This document shows positions 7,060 through 14,991 of a stretch of DNA of 47,004 bases, one piece after another. Position 1 is the first letter of the stretch. Each line of letters starts with the position of its first letter. Source of the DNA: an uncultured Oscillospiraceae bacterium (lineage in GTDB: Bacteria > Bacillota > Clostridia > Oscillospirales > Oscillospiraceae); contig CANQFT010000016.1 of NCBI GenBank assembly GCA_947599925.1, positions 1-47,004 of the forward strand. Direction: 5' to 3'. Made by a program: the position numbers and the translations under genes. Under the pieces are notes generated by a model, which was given only the letters and a program-made list of their open reading frames with translations, had not been told where the DNA came from and did not search any database.

Positions 7060-7111
7060 GAGGTACCTACCTCTTTGCTTTCATCTTTTACTATGCTCCG
7101 CCTTGCCCAAA

Positions 7112-8950
7112 TCAACAATTGATGGTGCTCAGGTGGCGGGGGAGAGATCCCACCACGATCAGCCGCCGGGCATCGTCGTGGAAAAAATAGATCCGAATCA
7201 GGACTTCGGTGTCGTTACCTACGCACAGGTGCGTATCCAGGTTCACCTCCCGGCGGCGCGCATCTCCTGAAAAGACGTATTTCACCCTGTACTCCTTGGG
7301 GTAGCGGCCGATCGTCGCCTCCCCGATGGGTTTGATCTCAAAGGGCCGGCCGTATTTCTGAGAGCAGAGGGTCTTCATCTCCTCAGCGGTGATGCGCTCG
7401 TAGCGGTTGGCCCAATAGTCGGTGGCCAGAAAATCCAGGGCATCGCAGATGAGCCCCGCATCGGCGTAGAGCGACTTATCCGCCAGCATCTCCATAGCCG
7501 GGGAAAGCAGGACCAGCCGACCCGCGAAATTTTTCTCGACCCAGGAGGGGATGTCCTTTAAAGCCCTGGGTTGGCTTAGCTTACGTTTAAGGTGGGCCAC
7601 CACCTTCTGTTCCTCGGCCAGTGCGTCCTGCCAGCGGCCCTCCTGCTCCTCGTGTTCCAGGACCAGGGCGTCCTTCTCCCGCTCCAGTTGGGCGATGTAC
7701 TCCTTCTGTCGGTCCAGCTTGCCCCGGAGGGCCTCACACTCCTGGTCCTTTTTCGCCAGAGTATCCTTCCACTGCTTCTCCAGACGGGCGATCTCCTGTT
7801 GCCACTCCGCCGAGAGCTGTCGGGACCGGTACACCGTCTCCTGGGTGCTGCGCATCAGTGCCTCCCGGGCGGCAGAAAGGAAAGAGATGTTGCCGAAGGC
7901 AATCGCCTTGTCCCGTGGATAGACCATCATCTCCTTTTGGAGATGGGTCTGGAATTCCTCTCGCCGCTGTCGGGAGCCCTTGGGGGGATAGGCGGTGCGT
8001 TTACCTCCCAGGAACGGCGGCTCGATGACCACAATGTCCCCAGGGGAACAGGCAATACGCAGCTGCTTGGCCGCCTGTTGCGCCAGGTTAGCGGCCAGAA
8101 TATAGGTGCGGGCGTAGCCCATCGTGTGCTGGGCGAAGGAGGCAATGTCGTAGAAAGGCTCCGCCGGGGCAGACTTTGGCGCCGGAGGTCTTGCCGCCAG
8201 TAATGGGGCGTAGAGCGGTACGCCGCTCCCGGTCAGGTCACTAAGTTTGGGCAGTTGAGCGGCTATGTCCGCCTGGGGCCGGTCGCACTCCACAAAGACC
8301 ACGTTGGGCAGCTGGTTGTCCGGGTGCCGACACAGCTCAGCAAAACTCTTAAGCTGGGTCTGGTTGGTGATCTCCGTGGCTTGGGGAGTCAGGGCCACGA
8401 TCTGCTTGAGGCCGAAGTCCGGGTGGTGGACCAGCTTTTTCACGATGGCCAGCCGGTACACCTCCGCTTTCTGGGCCGTCTCCGCCGGATCGGAGACGAT
8501 CGTCTGGAACCCGCAGTCCAGGCTCTGACCGTTGATCCGGAAGGCCACATTGGTCTCAATGACCCGCCCGGACACCGCCGCGCGGGCCTGGGCGGGGTTG
8601 CCGGGGTCGGAGCCCAGGTCGGGCTCGTTGATGTGCAGGGTCCAGATGCCCTGGCCCGGCAGAGAGACCACATCGATAAGGAAACCGCAGCTGATGTGGA
8701 AAGATCGGAGACATGCATCGCCGGCGGTGCGGTAGTCCTCATCGGAGGGCAGATGGGCCAGCTCCTCCGGCACATCGGCTCCCAGCCGTTGCGCCAGCCA
8801 GTGTAGGGTGATGAGTGCGGCCAGACGAAGGCCGTCCCGAGGAGCGGTCTTTTTGCTGGCCATCTGGGCATAGAGCTGGTAGGTGGGATAGCTGGTGTTT
8901 CTCAGCAGCCTCACCACGCGGGCGGGTCGACTTTGCGCTGTGTCTCCCAT
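7112..8950 (-). CDS. Unknown 612-aa protein with central coiled coil
   Basis: I do not recognise this protein. The N-terminal about 300 residues form a mixed alpha/beta region (for example IVKKLVHHPDFGLKQIVAL and NVVFVECDRP). A Pro/Ala linker (PLLAARPPAPKSAP) and a basic stretch (GKRTAYPPKGSRQRREE) follow, then a long charged coiled coil at about residues 370-460. The C-terminal about 145 residues end in IRIYFFHDDARRLIVVGSLP, which resembles the closing strands of RelE/HigB-like folds. ATG at 8950 has AGGAG upstream. It follows a 47-codon remnant of a DUF4011-type helicase, so it may once have worked with that enzyme. No signal peptide or membrane segment is seen. Confidence 0.7.
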   Translation of the reverse strand: MGDTAQSRPARVVRLLRNTSYPTYQLYAQMASKKTAPRDGLRLAALITLHWLAQRLGADVPEELAHLPSDEDYRTAGDACLRSFHISCGFLIDVVSLPGQGIWTLHINEPDLGSDPGNPAQARAAVSGRVIETNVAFRINGQSLDCGFQTIVSDPAETAQKAEVYRLAIVKKLVHHPDFGLKQIVALTPQATEITNQTQLKSFAELCRHPDNQLPNVVFVECDRPQADIAAQLPKLSDLTGSGVPLYAPLLAARPPAPKSAPAEPFYDIASFAQHTMGYARTYILAANLAQQAAKQLRIACSPGDIVVIEPPFLGGKRTAYPPKGSRQRREEFQTHLQKEMMVYPRDKAIAFGNISFLSAAREALMRSTQETVYRSRQLSAEWQQEIARLEKQWKDTLAKKDQECEALRGKLDRQKEYIAQLEREKDALVLEHEEQEGRWQDALAEEQKVVAHLKRKLSQPRALKDIPSWVEKNFAGRLVLLSPAMEMLADKSLYADAGLICDALDFLATDYWANRYERITAEEMKTLCSQKYGRPFEIKPIGEATIGRYPKEYRVKYVFSGDARRREVNLDTHLCVGNDTEVLIRIYFFHDDARRLIVVGSLPRHLSTINC

Positions 8951-9015
8951 ATCTATCCACTCCTGTCTTTCTTTGTGGTAATGGGCCGAAAAACTGTTGA
9001 TGTCCGGTAGAAGTT

Positions 9016-9159
9016 TCAGCCCGCGCTTAGCTCATGACCAGGAGACGGAGCAACGATTTCTACCGTAGCCGTTTTCGTATCCCTGAAGTTGATCAGATAG
9101 TTGCGCTTTCCTGTATCCAAAAGTAGTTCAGCCCAACGATCCAGTTTTGCGATGCTCAT
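9016..9159 (-). pseudogene. N-terminal remnant of a DUF4011-type helicase gene
   Basis: A 47-codon open frame with its own GGGGGA ribosome binding site. It encodes SIAKLDRWAELLLDTGKRNY and then LINFRDTKTATVEIVAPSPG before a stop. The pattern of a Trp, LLD, RN and LINFR followed by a short strand matches the start of DUF4011-containing superfamily 1 helicases (usually over 1500 residues). Only the first segment remains, so it is a truncated relic, or less likely a short independent peptide. It lies directly upstream of, and in the same direction as, the 612-aa gene. Confidence 0.55.
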
Positions 9160-9386
9160 CAACTCGTCCCCCAATTCCCGCCGCGAAGGATCCCATTCTC
9201 TGTATTAAATCACCGGCGGATCCTCTGCCGCTCTATGGAATAAACTATACCATACATCTGGTGAAGTTTCCACCTTTATTTCCGCGTCTTTGATCTGTCG
9301 CAAAGGCCTCTCTGCCGTGATTTTCCCGGCCGCGTCCGTTTCCCGGTTGGAATTTCGCGCCGGTACACACCATTGGAACCGCTGGC

Positions 9387-9419
9387 AAAAAAGCCTGGGC
9401 GGTGCGCCGCACCGCCCAG
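9387..9419 (-). terminator. Terminator of the MoxR/VWA/SbcCD operon
   Basis: On the minus strand a GC-rich stem from CTGGGCGGTGC and GCACCGCCCAG (9419-9395) is followed by GC and TTTTTT. It lies about 70 bp after the stop of the MoxR gene, the last gene of the operon. The stretch 9160-9386 further on holds nothing I can support as a gene. Confidence 0.9.
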
Positions 9420-9489
9420 ATCCTTCTCCCGCAGGTTCTTCCTGACCCATCGCGCAAAGCAGGGGCACTTGCCGGGCGGTTTACGGGAG

Positions 9490-11004
9490 TCAGGAGAGTT
9501 CCAGACGCTCCAGCTCCTGGATGATCTCCTTCTGGCGCTCGTAGAACAACAGCTCCCGGTTGTGGGCAAAGTACTCCTTGCTCCCATACCGGCCGATGAA
9601 GCGGGCGCTGTATACGTTGATGGTCAACTCCGTCACCAGGATCAGGATCTCCTGCCCGTCGGCGAAGACCTCCTCGCAGAAGGCGAACACGTTGGACAGG
9701 CACTTCCCCGCCTTTTCCGCCTGCTGCTTCAGCGCCTTGGCGCGCCGGTCAAAGTCGCCTTTGACAAGCTGGAACGCCTCGTTCCCGTCTGCCGGGGCCT
9801 CCTCCCGGAGGATATCCTGCTGCTCCTCCAGGGCGGCGATGGCCCCGTGCAGGGCCAGCTCCCCGTCGGCGGAGAGGCTGGAGGCCACCTTGCCGGTTTT
9901 GATCCGCTTCCGAAGGGCCTCCGCCTGCCCCTCCAGAACGGCGGCGGCGTCCGCGCCGGGCCGGGCCAGGGAGGTCCGTGCGCTCCGCAGGATCCCCATC
10001 AGCTCGGTGAGCGTCTGCTCCTCCGCGGTCACGACCCGCAGGCGCTCCGTCACCCCGTCCAGCAACAGGCCCAGGAGGCTCATCCGCTCGTCAAACTTGG
10101 CCGCCCCGGCCCGCTTTTTGATCTCCGCCGTGGCCTTGCCCTCCAGGATCTTGTCCACCTGGTAGTCCGAGCGGTACTTGTTGAACAGGTCGTAGTATAC
10201 CGCGAAGTCCTTGGCGATCTTGCGGTTTTGCAGGTACTGCGCCGTCAGCTTTTCATTCACCGGCAGGCCGTGCTGCTCGTAGAGCCGGATCATGTCCGAC
10301 AGATCCGACCAACCCCGGGCCGTCACGAAGCTCTTGCCGTCCACCGTGGTCTCGATCTTGTAGAAGTCGCCCTTCTTGATGTCCAGGTAGGTGAGGATAG
10401 CCGGGTGCGTCCCCACTTGGTAGGCGTACTCCTTCCACACGTCGTAGTCCGGCTCCACGTCGATGCGCTTCAGACGATCCCAGGTGACGATGTCGAACTC
10501 CCGGACGGAGTTGTTGTACTCCGGCGGGTTGCCCGCCGTCACCACGATCCACCCCGCCGGGACCCGGTGGCGGCCAAAGATTTTGTACTGCAGAAACTGG
10601 AGCATCACAGGCGCCAGCGTCTCGGACACGCAGTTGATCTCGTCCAGAAAGAGGATCCCCTCCCGGAGCCCCGTCTGCTCCATCATGTCGTACACCGAGG
10701 CGATGATCTCGCTCATGGTGTATTCGGACACGCTGTACTCCTGCCCGCCGTACACCTTGCGCTCGATGAAGGGCAGGCCAAGGGCGGACTGCCGGGTGTG
10801 GTGCGTCATGGAATAGCTCACCAGCCCGACCCCCAGCTCCTCGGCCACCTGCTCCATGATGGCGGTCTTGCCGATGCCCGGAGGGCCCATGAGGAAGATG
10901 GGGCGCTGCCTCTCAACGGGAATGGCGTAGCCGCCAAAGCGGTCTTTGGTGAAGTACGCCGTCATGGCGTTTTTGATCTGCTCTTTCGCTTCCTTGATGT
11001 TCAT
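9490..11004 (-). CDS. MoxR-family AAA+ ATPase
   Basis: A 504-aa ATPase. Walker A GPPGIGKT is at residues 40-47, Walker B with DEIN at about 116-123 (ILFLDEIN), and sensor 1 in VVTAGNPPEYNN near 155-165. The ATPase core of about 290 residues is followed by an about 200-residue C-terminal extension rich in Ala, Glu and Lys with coiled-coil character. MoxR ATPases typically act as chaperones that remodel or activate partner VWA-domain proteins; the VWA gene is two genes upstream in this operon. The E. coli counterpart context is yehL beside yehI (DUF4132) and yehP (VWA). AAGGAGCG precedes the ATG, and the gene starts 12 bp after the LRR gene stop. Last gene of the operon. Confidence 0.9.
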   Translation of the reverse strand: MNIKEAKEQIKNAMTAYFTKDRFGGYAIPVERQRPIFLMGPPGIGKTAIMEQVAEELGVGLVSYSMTHHTRQSALGLPFIERKVYGGQEYSVSEYTMSEIIASVYDMMEQTGLREGILFLDEINCVSETLAPVMLQFLQYKIFGRHRVPAGWIVVTAGNPPEYNNSVREFDIVTWDRLKRIDVEPDYDVWKEYAYQVGTHPAILTYLDIKKGDFYKIETTVDGKSFVTARGWSDLSDMIRLYEQHGLPVNEKLTAQYLQNRKIAKDFAVYYDLFNKYRSDYQVDKILEGKATAEIKKRAGAAKFDERMSLLGLLLDGVTERLRVVTAEEQTLTELMGILRSARTSLARPGADAAAVLEGQAEALRKRIKTGKVASSLSADGELALHGAIAALEEQQDILREEAPADGNEAFQLVKGDFDRRAKALKQQAEKAGKCLSNVFAFCEEVFADGQEILILVTELTINVYSARFIGRYGSKEYFAHNRELLFYERQKEIIQELERLELS

Positions 11005-11016
11005 CGCCCACGCTCC

Positions 11017-13272
11017 TTAAATCGCCTGAAAGGGGATGTGATTTCTCTTCGCGTATTTCTCCGCCGCGCTGCCGGCGGGCGCGTGTATCGTCAGGCGTTT
11101 GCAGTTGGAAAAGGCCTCGTTTCTAATCTTTGTCACACTCTCGGGGATGGTCACGCTGGTCAGACTGGTGCAGTCGAAAAAAGCTCCCCAGCCGATCATT
11201 TTCACCCCCTCCGGGATGGCGATACTGGTCAACTTCGTGCAGTCATGAAAGGCCCATTCCTCAATTTCTTTCACACTTTCCGAAATGGTTATGCTGGTCA
11301 GATTGGTGCAGCCGGAAAAGGCCCTTACGGCGATCCGCTTCGTTCCCTCTGGGATGGTCACGCCGGTCAGACTGGTGCAGCCAGAAAAGGCTTCCTGGCC
11401 GATTCTTGTCACACTTTCCGGGATGGTCACGCTGGTCAACTTCTTGCAGTTGTAAAAGGCTCTCCAGCTAATCTCTGTCACGCTCTCCGGGATGGTCACG
11501 CTGGTCAGACTGGTGCAGCCATGAAAGGCCTCGTTGCCGATCTCTGTCACTCCCTCTGAGATGGTCACGCCGGTCAACTTCTTGCAGTTGTGAAAGGCTT
11601 TCCAGCCAATTCTCGTTACACCCTCCGGGATGGTCACGCTCTCAGCGTCCTTTTTCATAAAATCAAACAGGATGCCGTTCACGATCACAAAGCCGTCCGG
11701 ATCCTGCAAGCCCGCGCATCCATAAAAAGCCCCTTCACTGATTTTTTTCACACTTTTCGGGATGGTCACGCTGGTCAGACTGGTGCAGTCGAAAAAAGCT
11801 CCCCCGCCGATAATTTTCACCCCCTCCGGGATGGTCACGCTGGTCAGACTGGCGCAGCCGTGAAAGGCTTCCTGAGCAATGATTTCCACCCCATCCGGGA
11901 TGGTTATGCTGGTCAGACTGGTGCAGTCGGAAAAGACCCTGTCGGCGATCTCCTTCACTCTCGCTGGGATGGTCACGCTGGTCAAACTTTTACAGCCGCA
12001 AAAGGCTCCCCAACTGATCTCTGCCACGCTCTCCGGGATGGTCACGCTGGTCAGGCTGGTGCAGCCGCGAAAGGCCTTTCCTTCAATGGTTGTCACGCCC
12101 TCCGGGATGATGACTTCCACGATGCTTTTGCAATTTTCAAACGCGGACACCCCTATCGTTGTGACAACATGACTCCCGACCTTCTGCGGCACTTCGACGA
12201 CCGCTTCCTTCCCCTTGTACCCGGTAATGAACGCTTTCTCTCCTTTCAGCGCGATCTTGTACAGCTTCCGCCAATCCGTCAGAGTGCGCTCCTTGAGTCC
12301 AAAGGCCTTGTCCGCTTCGTCCTGTCTGACCTGCGCCATCGCCTCCGGCGGCCACATCCTGTTCTTGTACTCCATGAGTACAACCATGACTTCCGCATTC
12401 TTTCCAGCCGCGGCCAACTCGATATAGCGGTCCAGATCCTCCAGCCGCACCTTTTTCCACAGCGCCAGAAAGTTTGCCATGATTTCCGCCTGATCGCTAT
12501 CGACACACAACGGAGCAATCTTGTTTTTCCTCCGTTTGATTTCGGCGATGATTTGATTGCGGATCTCCCCCTCCAGGGTCAGCTTTCCACTTAAAAACGC
12601 CAGAGCGCCCCTTTCATAGCCCAGCACTTTGTAGTAGGTATTGTAGATGTCACTTCTACCCCCTTTGATCCCCGCGCACCCTTCAAACGCGTCGTTTTCT
12701 ATAAATCGCAGTTTGGGCGGAAGCGTCACGCAGAGGCTAGAACAGCCGGAAAAGGCAGCATGATCGATCCACGCCACACTCTCCGGGATGGTCACGCTGG
12801 TCAGGCTGGTGCAGCCTTTAAAAGCCCATGCGCCGATTCCCTTCACTCCCTCTGGGATGGTCACGCTGGTCAAATTGGTGCAGTCGGAAAAAGCGTTCCA
12901 GCCGATTATTGTCACACTTGCCGGGATGGTCACGTTCACAGCATCCTTTTTCATAAAATCAAACAGGATGCCCTTCACGATCACAAAGCCATCGGAGTCC
13001 TGCATCCCCGCGCATTCGAAAAAAGCCCTTCCACCGATTTTTTTCACACTCTTCGGGATGGTCACGCCGGTCAGACCGGTGCAGCCCAAAAAGGCATCTT
13101 CACCGATCTCTGTCACACTCTCGGGGATGGTCACGCTGGTCAGACTGGTACAGCCATGAAAGGCATCTTCACCGATCTCTGTCACACTCTCGGGGATGGT
13201 CACGTCTCCGCCGGGACCCTGGTATTTTTCCAAAACACCTTTTCTGATCACAAAATCCTTTCTCTGGCTCAC
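11017..13272 (-). CDS. Cytoplasmic BspA-type leucine-rich-repeat protein
   Basis: A 751-aa protein with about 22 LRR_5 (BspA/TpLRR) units of 23 residues, consensus VTIPESVTEIGxxAFxGCTSLTS. Seven units lie before and 15 after a non-LRR linker (about residues 205-375). The linker contains DLDRYIELAA and LMEYKNRMWPPEA, similar to the C-terminal tail of the DUF4132 fusion in this operon. Two DPDGFVIV-GILFDFMKKD inserts interrupt the repeats. The N-terminal cap (KDFVIRKGVLEKYQGPGGDV) is also shared with that fusion. There is no signal peptide or anchor, so unlike most BspA proteins it should be intracellular. GTG start with CAGGAGGG upstream. I infer a ligand-recognition or scaffold role within the MoxR-VWA complex. 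Confidence 0.85.
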   Translation of the reverse strand: MSQRKDFVIRKGVLEKYQGPGGDVTIPESVTEIGEDAFHGCTSLTSVTIPESVTEIGEDAFLGCTGLTGVTIPKSVKKIGGRAFFECAGMQDSDGFVIVKGILFDFMKKDAVNVTIPASVTIIGWNAFSDCTNLTSVTIPEGVKGIGAWAFKGCTSLTSVTIPESVAWIDHAAFSGCSSLCVTLPPKLRFIENDAFEGCAGIKGGRSDIYNTYYKVLGYERGALAFLSGKLTLEGEIRNQIIAEIKRRKNKIAPLCVDSDQAEIMANFLALWKKVRLEDLDRYIELAAAGKNAEVMVVLMEYKNRMWPPEAMAQVRQDEADKAFGLKERTLTDWRKLYKIALKGEKAFITGYKGKEAVVEVPQKVGSHVVTTIGVSAFENCKSIVEVIIPEGVTTIEGKAFRGCTSLTSVTIPESVAEISWGAFCGCKSLTSVTIPARVKEIADRVFSDCTSLTSITIPDGVEIIAQEAFHGCASLTSVTIPEGVKIIGGGAFFDCTSLTSVTIPKSVKKISEGAFYGCAGLQDPDGFVIVNGILFDFMKKDAESVTIPEGVTRIGWKAFHNCKKLTGVTISEGVTEIGNEAFHGCTSLTSVTIPESVTEISWRAFYNCKKLTSVTIPESVTRIGQEAFSGCTSLTGVTIPEGTKRIAVRAFSGCTNLTSITISESVKEIEEWAFHDCTKLTSIAIPEGVKMIGWGAFFDCTSLTSVTIPESVTKIRNEAFSNCKRLTIHAPAGSAAEKYAKRNHIPFQAI

Positions 13273-13366
13273 GGTCTTTCCCTCCTGTATTTTGTGTCAT
13301 GCCGGTCCCGCGTGCCGCCGCGGGGCCGACAGAGATTTGTCTTCATGGGTGCGTCTCCCGCCCCGT

Positions 13367-14752
13367 TCAGCCGTACCGCCCGTTTCCCTTGATCTCCTCC
13401 CGCCGCAGGACCAGCCGGATGGCCCAGGGGGGCACGTCGAAGGAGTTGTCCGCGTCGTCGATGAACACAAAGGCCGCATCGTAGTCCGGCGCGCGCGCGG
13501 GAAAGGTCCCGTAGCCGTCGGTGAAGTAGATCAGCCCCTTCAGGTTGGTGAACGCGCGGTTTTTCACCAGCTCGTCCACCCGCCGGAACACGGGCCGGAA
13601 GTCTGTGCCGCCCATGCCCCGCAGCTTCATGGTCCGCAGGTACTGGTCAAACTCCTCCTGGCTGGTGATCTTCACGTCCTCCTGGATCTCCGCGTCGCAC
13701 TGGATGATGTGCAGGTTGATCTTGGAGAAAAAGCTCTCGGTGCTCTTGAGCACGTTGTAGGTCTTCTGCACAAAGGTCTGCACCAGCTCCCCCGCCACGG
13801 AGCCGGAGGTGTCGATGGCGATGACGAACTCCCGGATGCGCTTGACCTCCCGGTATTCCAGCGGCTCGATGAGCGGCATCTTTCCGTAAAGCCGCAGGCC
13901 GTAGGTGTAGAAGATGTAGTCAAACTCGTCCGGGTCGATCTTCATCACCTCGCCCCGCACGGCGAACTTCCGCAAGAACGCCTCATAGTCGTACCGCTCC
14001 CGGTTCAGCGCCCGCAGATTTTGCATCAGCCGCCCGGCCCGGTCCCCCTGGTTCCGGGAGAAGGTCTCCAGGTCCTGCTGGATGCGCTCGGAGAGCTCCT
14101 TCCACTCCTGGGCCAGGTCGCCCCGCTCCAGCCGGTCGCCGTCGGGGTCGCCCTTCTCCCGGCCGTCGTCGGGGTCGCCCGCGCCATACGCGGATTTGAT
14201 CTCGATGGCGGTCATGTACCACGGCTCGTGGTCGTCAGCGTAGAACAGGCCCCGCAGATCCGCCGCCTGGAGGGGGGTGATCCCCCCGTCCAGGCAGTGG
14301 CGGTATATCCGCTCCGCGGTGACGATCTTCAGCTCCCGTTCCAGCTTGTCCAGCTCGTCCTTCTGCCGCCGCTCCCGCCCCGCCGCCGCGGCAGGCAGGC
14401 CGAGGCCCGCGATGGTGTGCTCCACCGCTATGTCACAGGCCAGATCCCACAGGGGCCGGTGGATGTTGGGGCTCACAAACATATGCCGGTAGATGCCGTG
14501 CAGCACGATGTGCAGATAGTCCCGGACGGGGATCTCCTTCTCGCTCTTGTAGCACTGCAGCACATGGGGCGGGTGGTAGAACAGATGCCGCCCGTCGGTC
14601 ATCAGGGTGCCCTGCTCACAGCGGACATACGTAAACTGGCTGAGCGCCGCGTCCAGAAACCGAAGGTTGACCAACAACGTGTTCCGGCTCAGCGTCAGGA
14701 TCTCCCGCGCCAGCTTGTCCATTCGCTCCCGCTGTTCGTCCATGTTGTCCAT
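13367..14752 (-). CDS. DUF2201-type metallopeptidase-like / VWA protein
   Basis: A 461-aa protein of the DUF2201 family. The N-terminal half resembles the putative metallopeptidase domain, with HIVLH at residues 81-85 and a further His at 90. An acidic linker (GAGDPDDGREKGDPDGDRLE) leads to a C-terminal von Willebrand factor A domain with a complete MIDAS: DTSGS at 314-318, Thr383 in GGTDF and Asp412 in FTDGYG. VWA proteins of this type pair with MoxR ATPases, encoded two genes downstream. The ATG at 14752 lies four bases after the stop of the preceding small gene. Probably the effector or adaptor that is loaded or remodelled by the ATPase; whether the His-rich site binds a metal is inference. 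Confidence 0.88.
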   Translation of the reverse strand: MDNMDEQRERMDKLAREILTLSRNTLLVNLRFLDAALSQFTYVRCEQGTLMTDGRHLFYHPPHVLQCYKSEKEIPVRDYLHIVLHGIYRHMFVSPNIHRPLWDLACDIAVEHTIAGLGLPAAAAGRERRQKDELDKLERELKIVTAERIYRHCLDGGITPLQAADLRGLFYADDHEPWYMTAIEIKSAYGAGDPDDGREKGDPDGDRLERGDLAQEWKELSERIQQDLETFSRNQGDRAGRLMQNLRALNRERYDYEAFLRKFAVRGEVMKIDPDEFDYIFYTYGLRLYGKMPLIEPLEYREVKRIREFVIAIDTSGSVAGELVQTFVQKTYNVLKSTESFFSKINLHIIQCDAEIQEDVKITSQEEFDQYLRTMKLRGMGGTDFRPVFRRVDELVKNRAFTNLKGLIYFTDGYGTFPARAPDYDAAFVFIDDADNSFDVPPWAIRLVLRREEIKGNGRYG

Positions 14753-14756
14753 CCGC

Positions 14757-14975
14757 TCAGTTCAGAAAGTCCTGCTCCAGGCGGTCCAGGTCGTCCTGGG
14801 TGAAGTTCTCCGGGTCCACGCCCGCCATGCGGCAGGCGTGTTCAAAGTCGTCCTGGTCGATGAGCTCCTTGTCGTCGGCCAGCAGCTCCTCCGCCACGCG
14901 GGCCAGGTGCTCGTCGCGGATGCCGTTGTAGCCGGCCTCGTCGATGGCACCCAACATCCAGGGTTCAAATGCCAT
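14757..14975 (-). CDS. Small acidic protein between sbcC and the VWA gene
   Basis: A 72-aa, strongly acidic protein starting MAFEPWMLGAIDEAGYN. I recognise no family. It is mostly helical, with two Asp/Glu-rich segments (ELLADDKELIDQDDFEH and GVDPENFTQDDLDRLEQDFL) whose spacing is reminiscent of, but not a proper match to, EF-hands. ATG at 14975 is preferred over the GTG at 14984 because the GTG overlaps the AGGAGG. It lies 16 bp after sbcC and 4 bp before the VWA gene, so it is tightly coupled and may be a regulatory subunit or inhibitor of a neighbour. Confidence 0.7.
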   Translation of the reverse strand: MAFEPWMLGAIDEAGYNGIRDEHLARVAEELLADDKELIDQDDFEHACRMAGVDPENFTQDDLDRLEQDFLN

Positions 14976-14991
14976 TGTGCTCACCTCCTGT

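Noticed and set aside
6858-7118. 86-codon minus-strand frame
   Set aside because: It is low-quality sequence in one frame of a decayed gene; sensible protein sequence appears only by changing frame, so the region is listed as a remnant.
9373-11559. 728-codon plus-strand open frame opposite the MoxR and LRR genes
   Set aside because: GC-rich antisense shadow: no ribosome binding site, composition full of His, Arg, Gly and Val, and it lies opposite two genes with clear motifs. The same applies to long antisense frames at 14944-17703, 18818-22078, 33896-35761 and 39775-41832.
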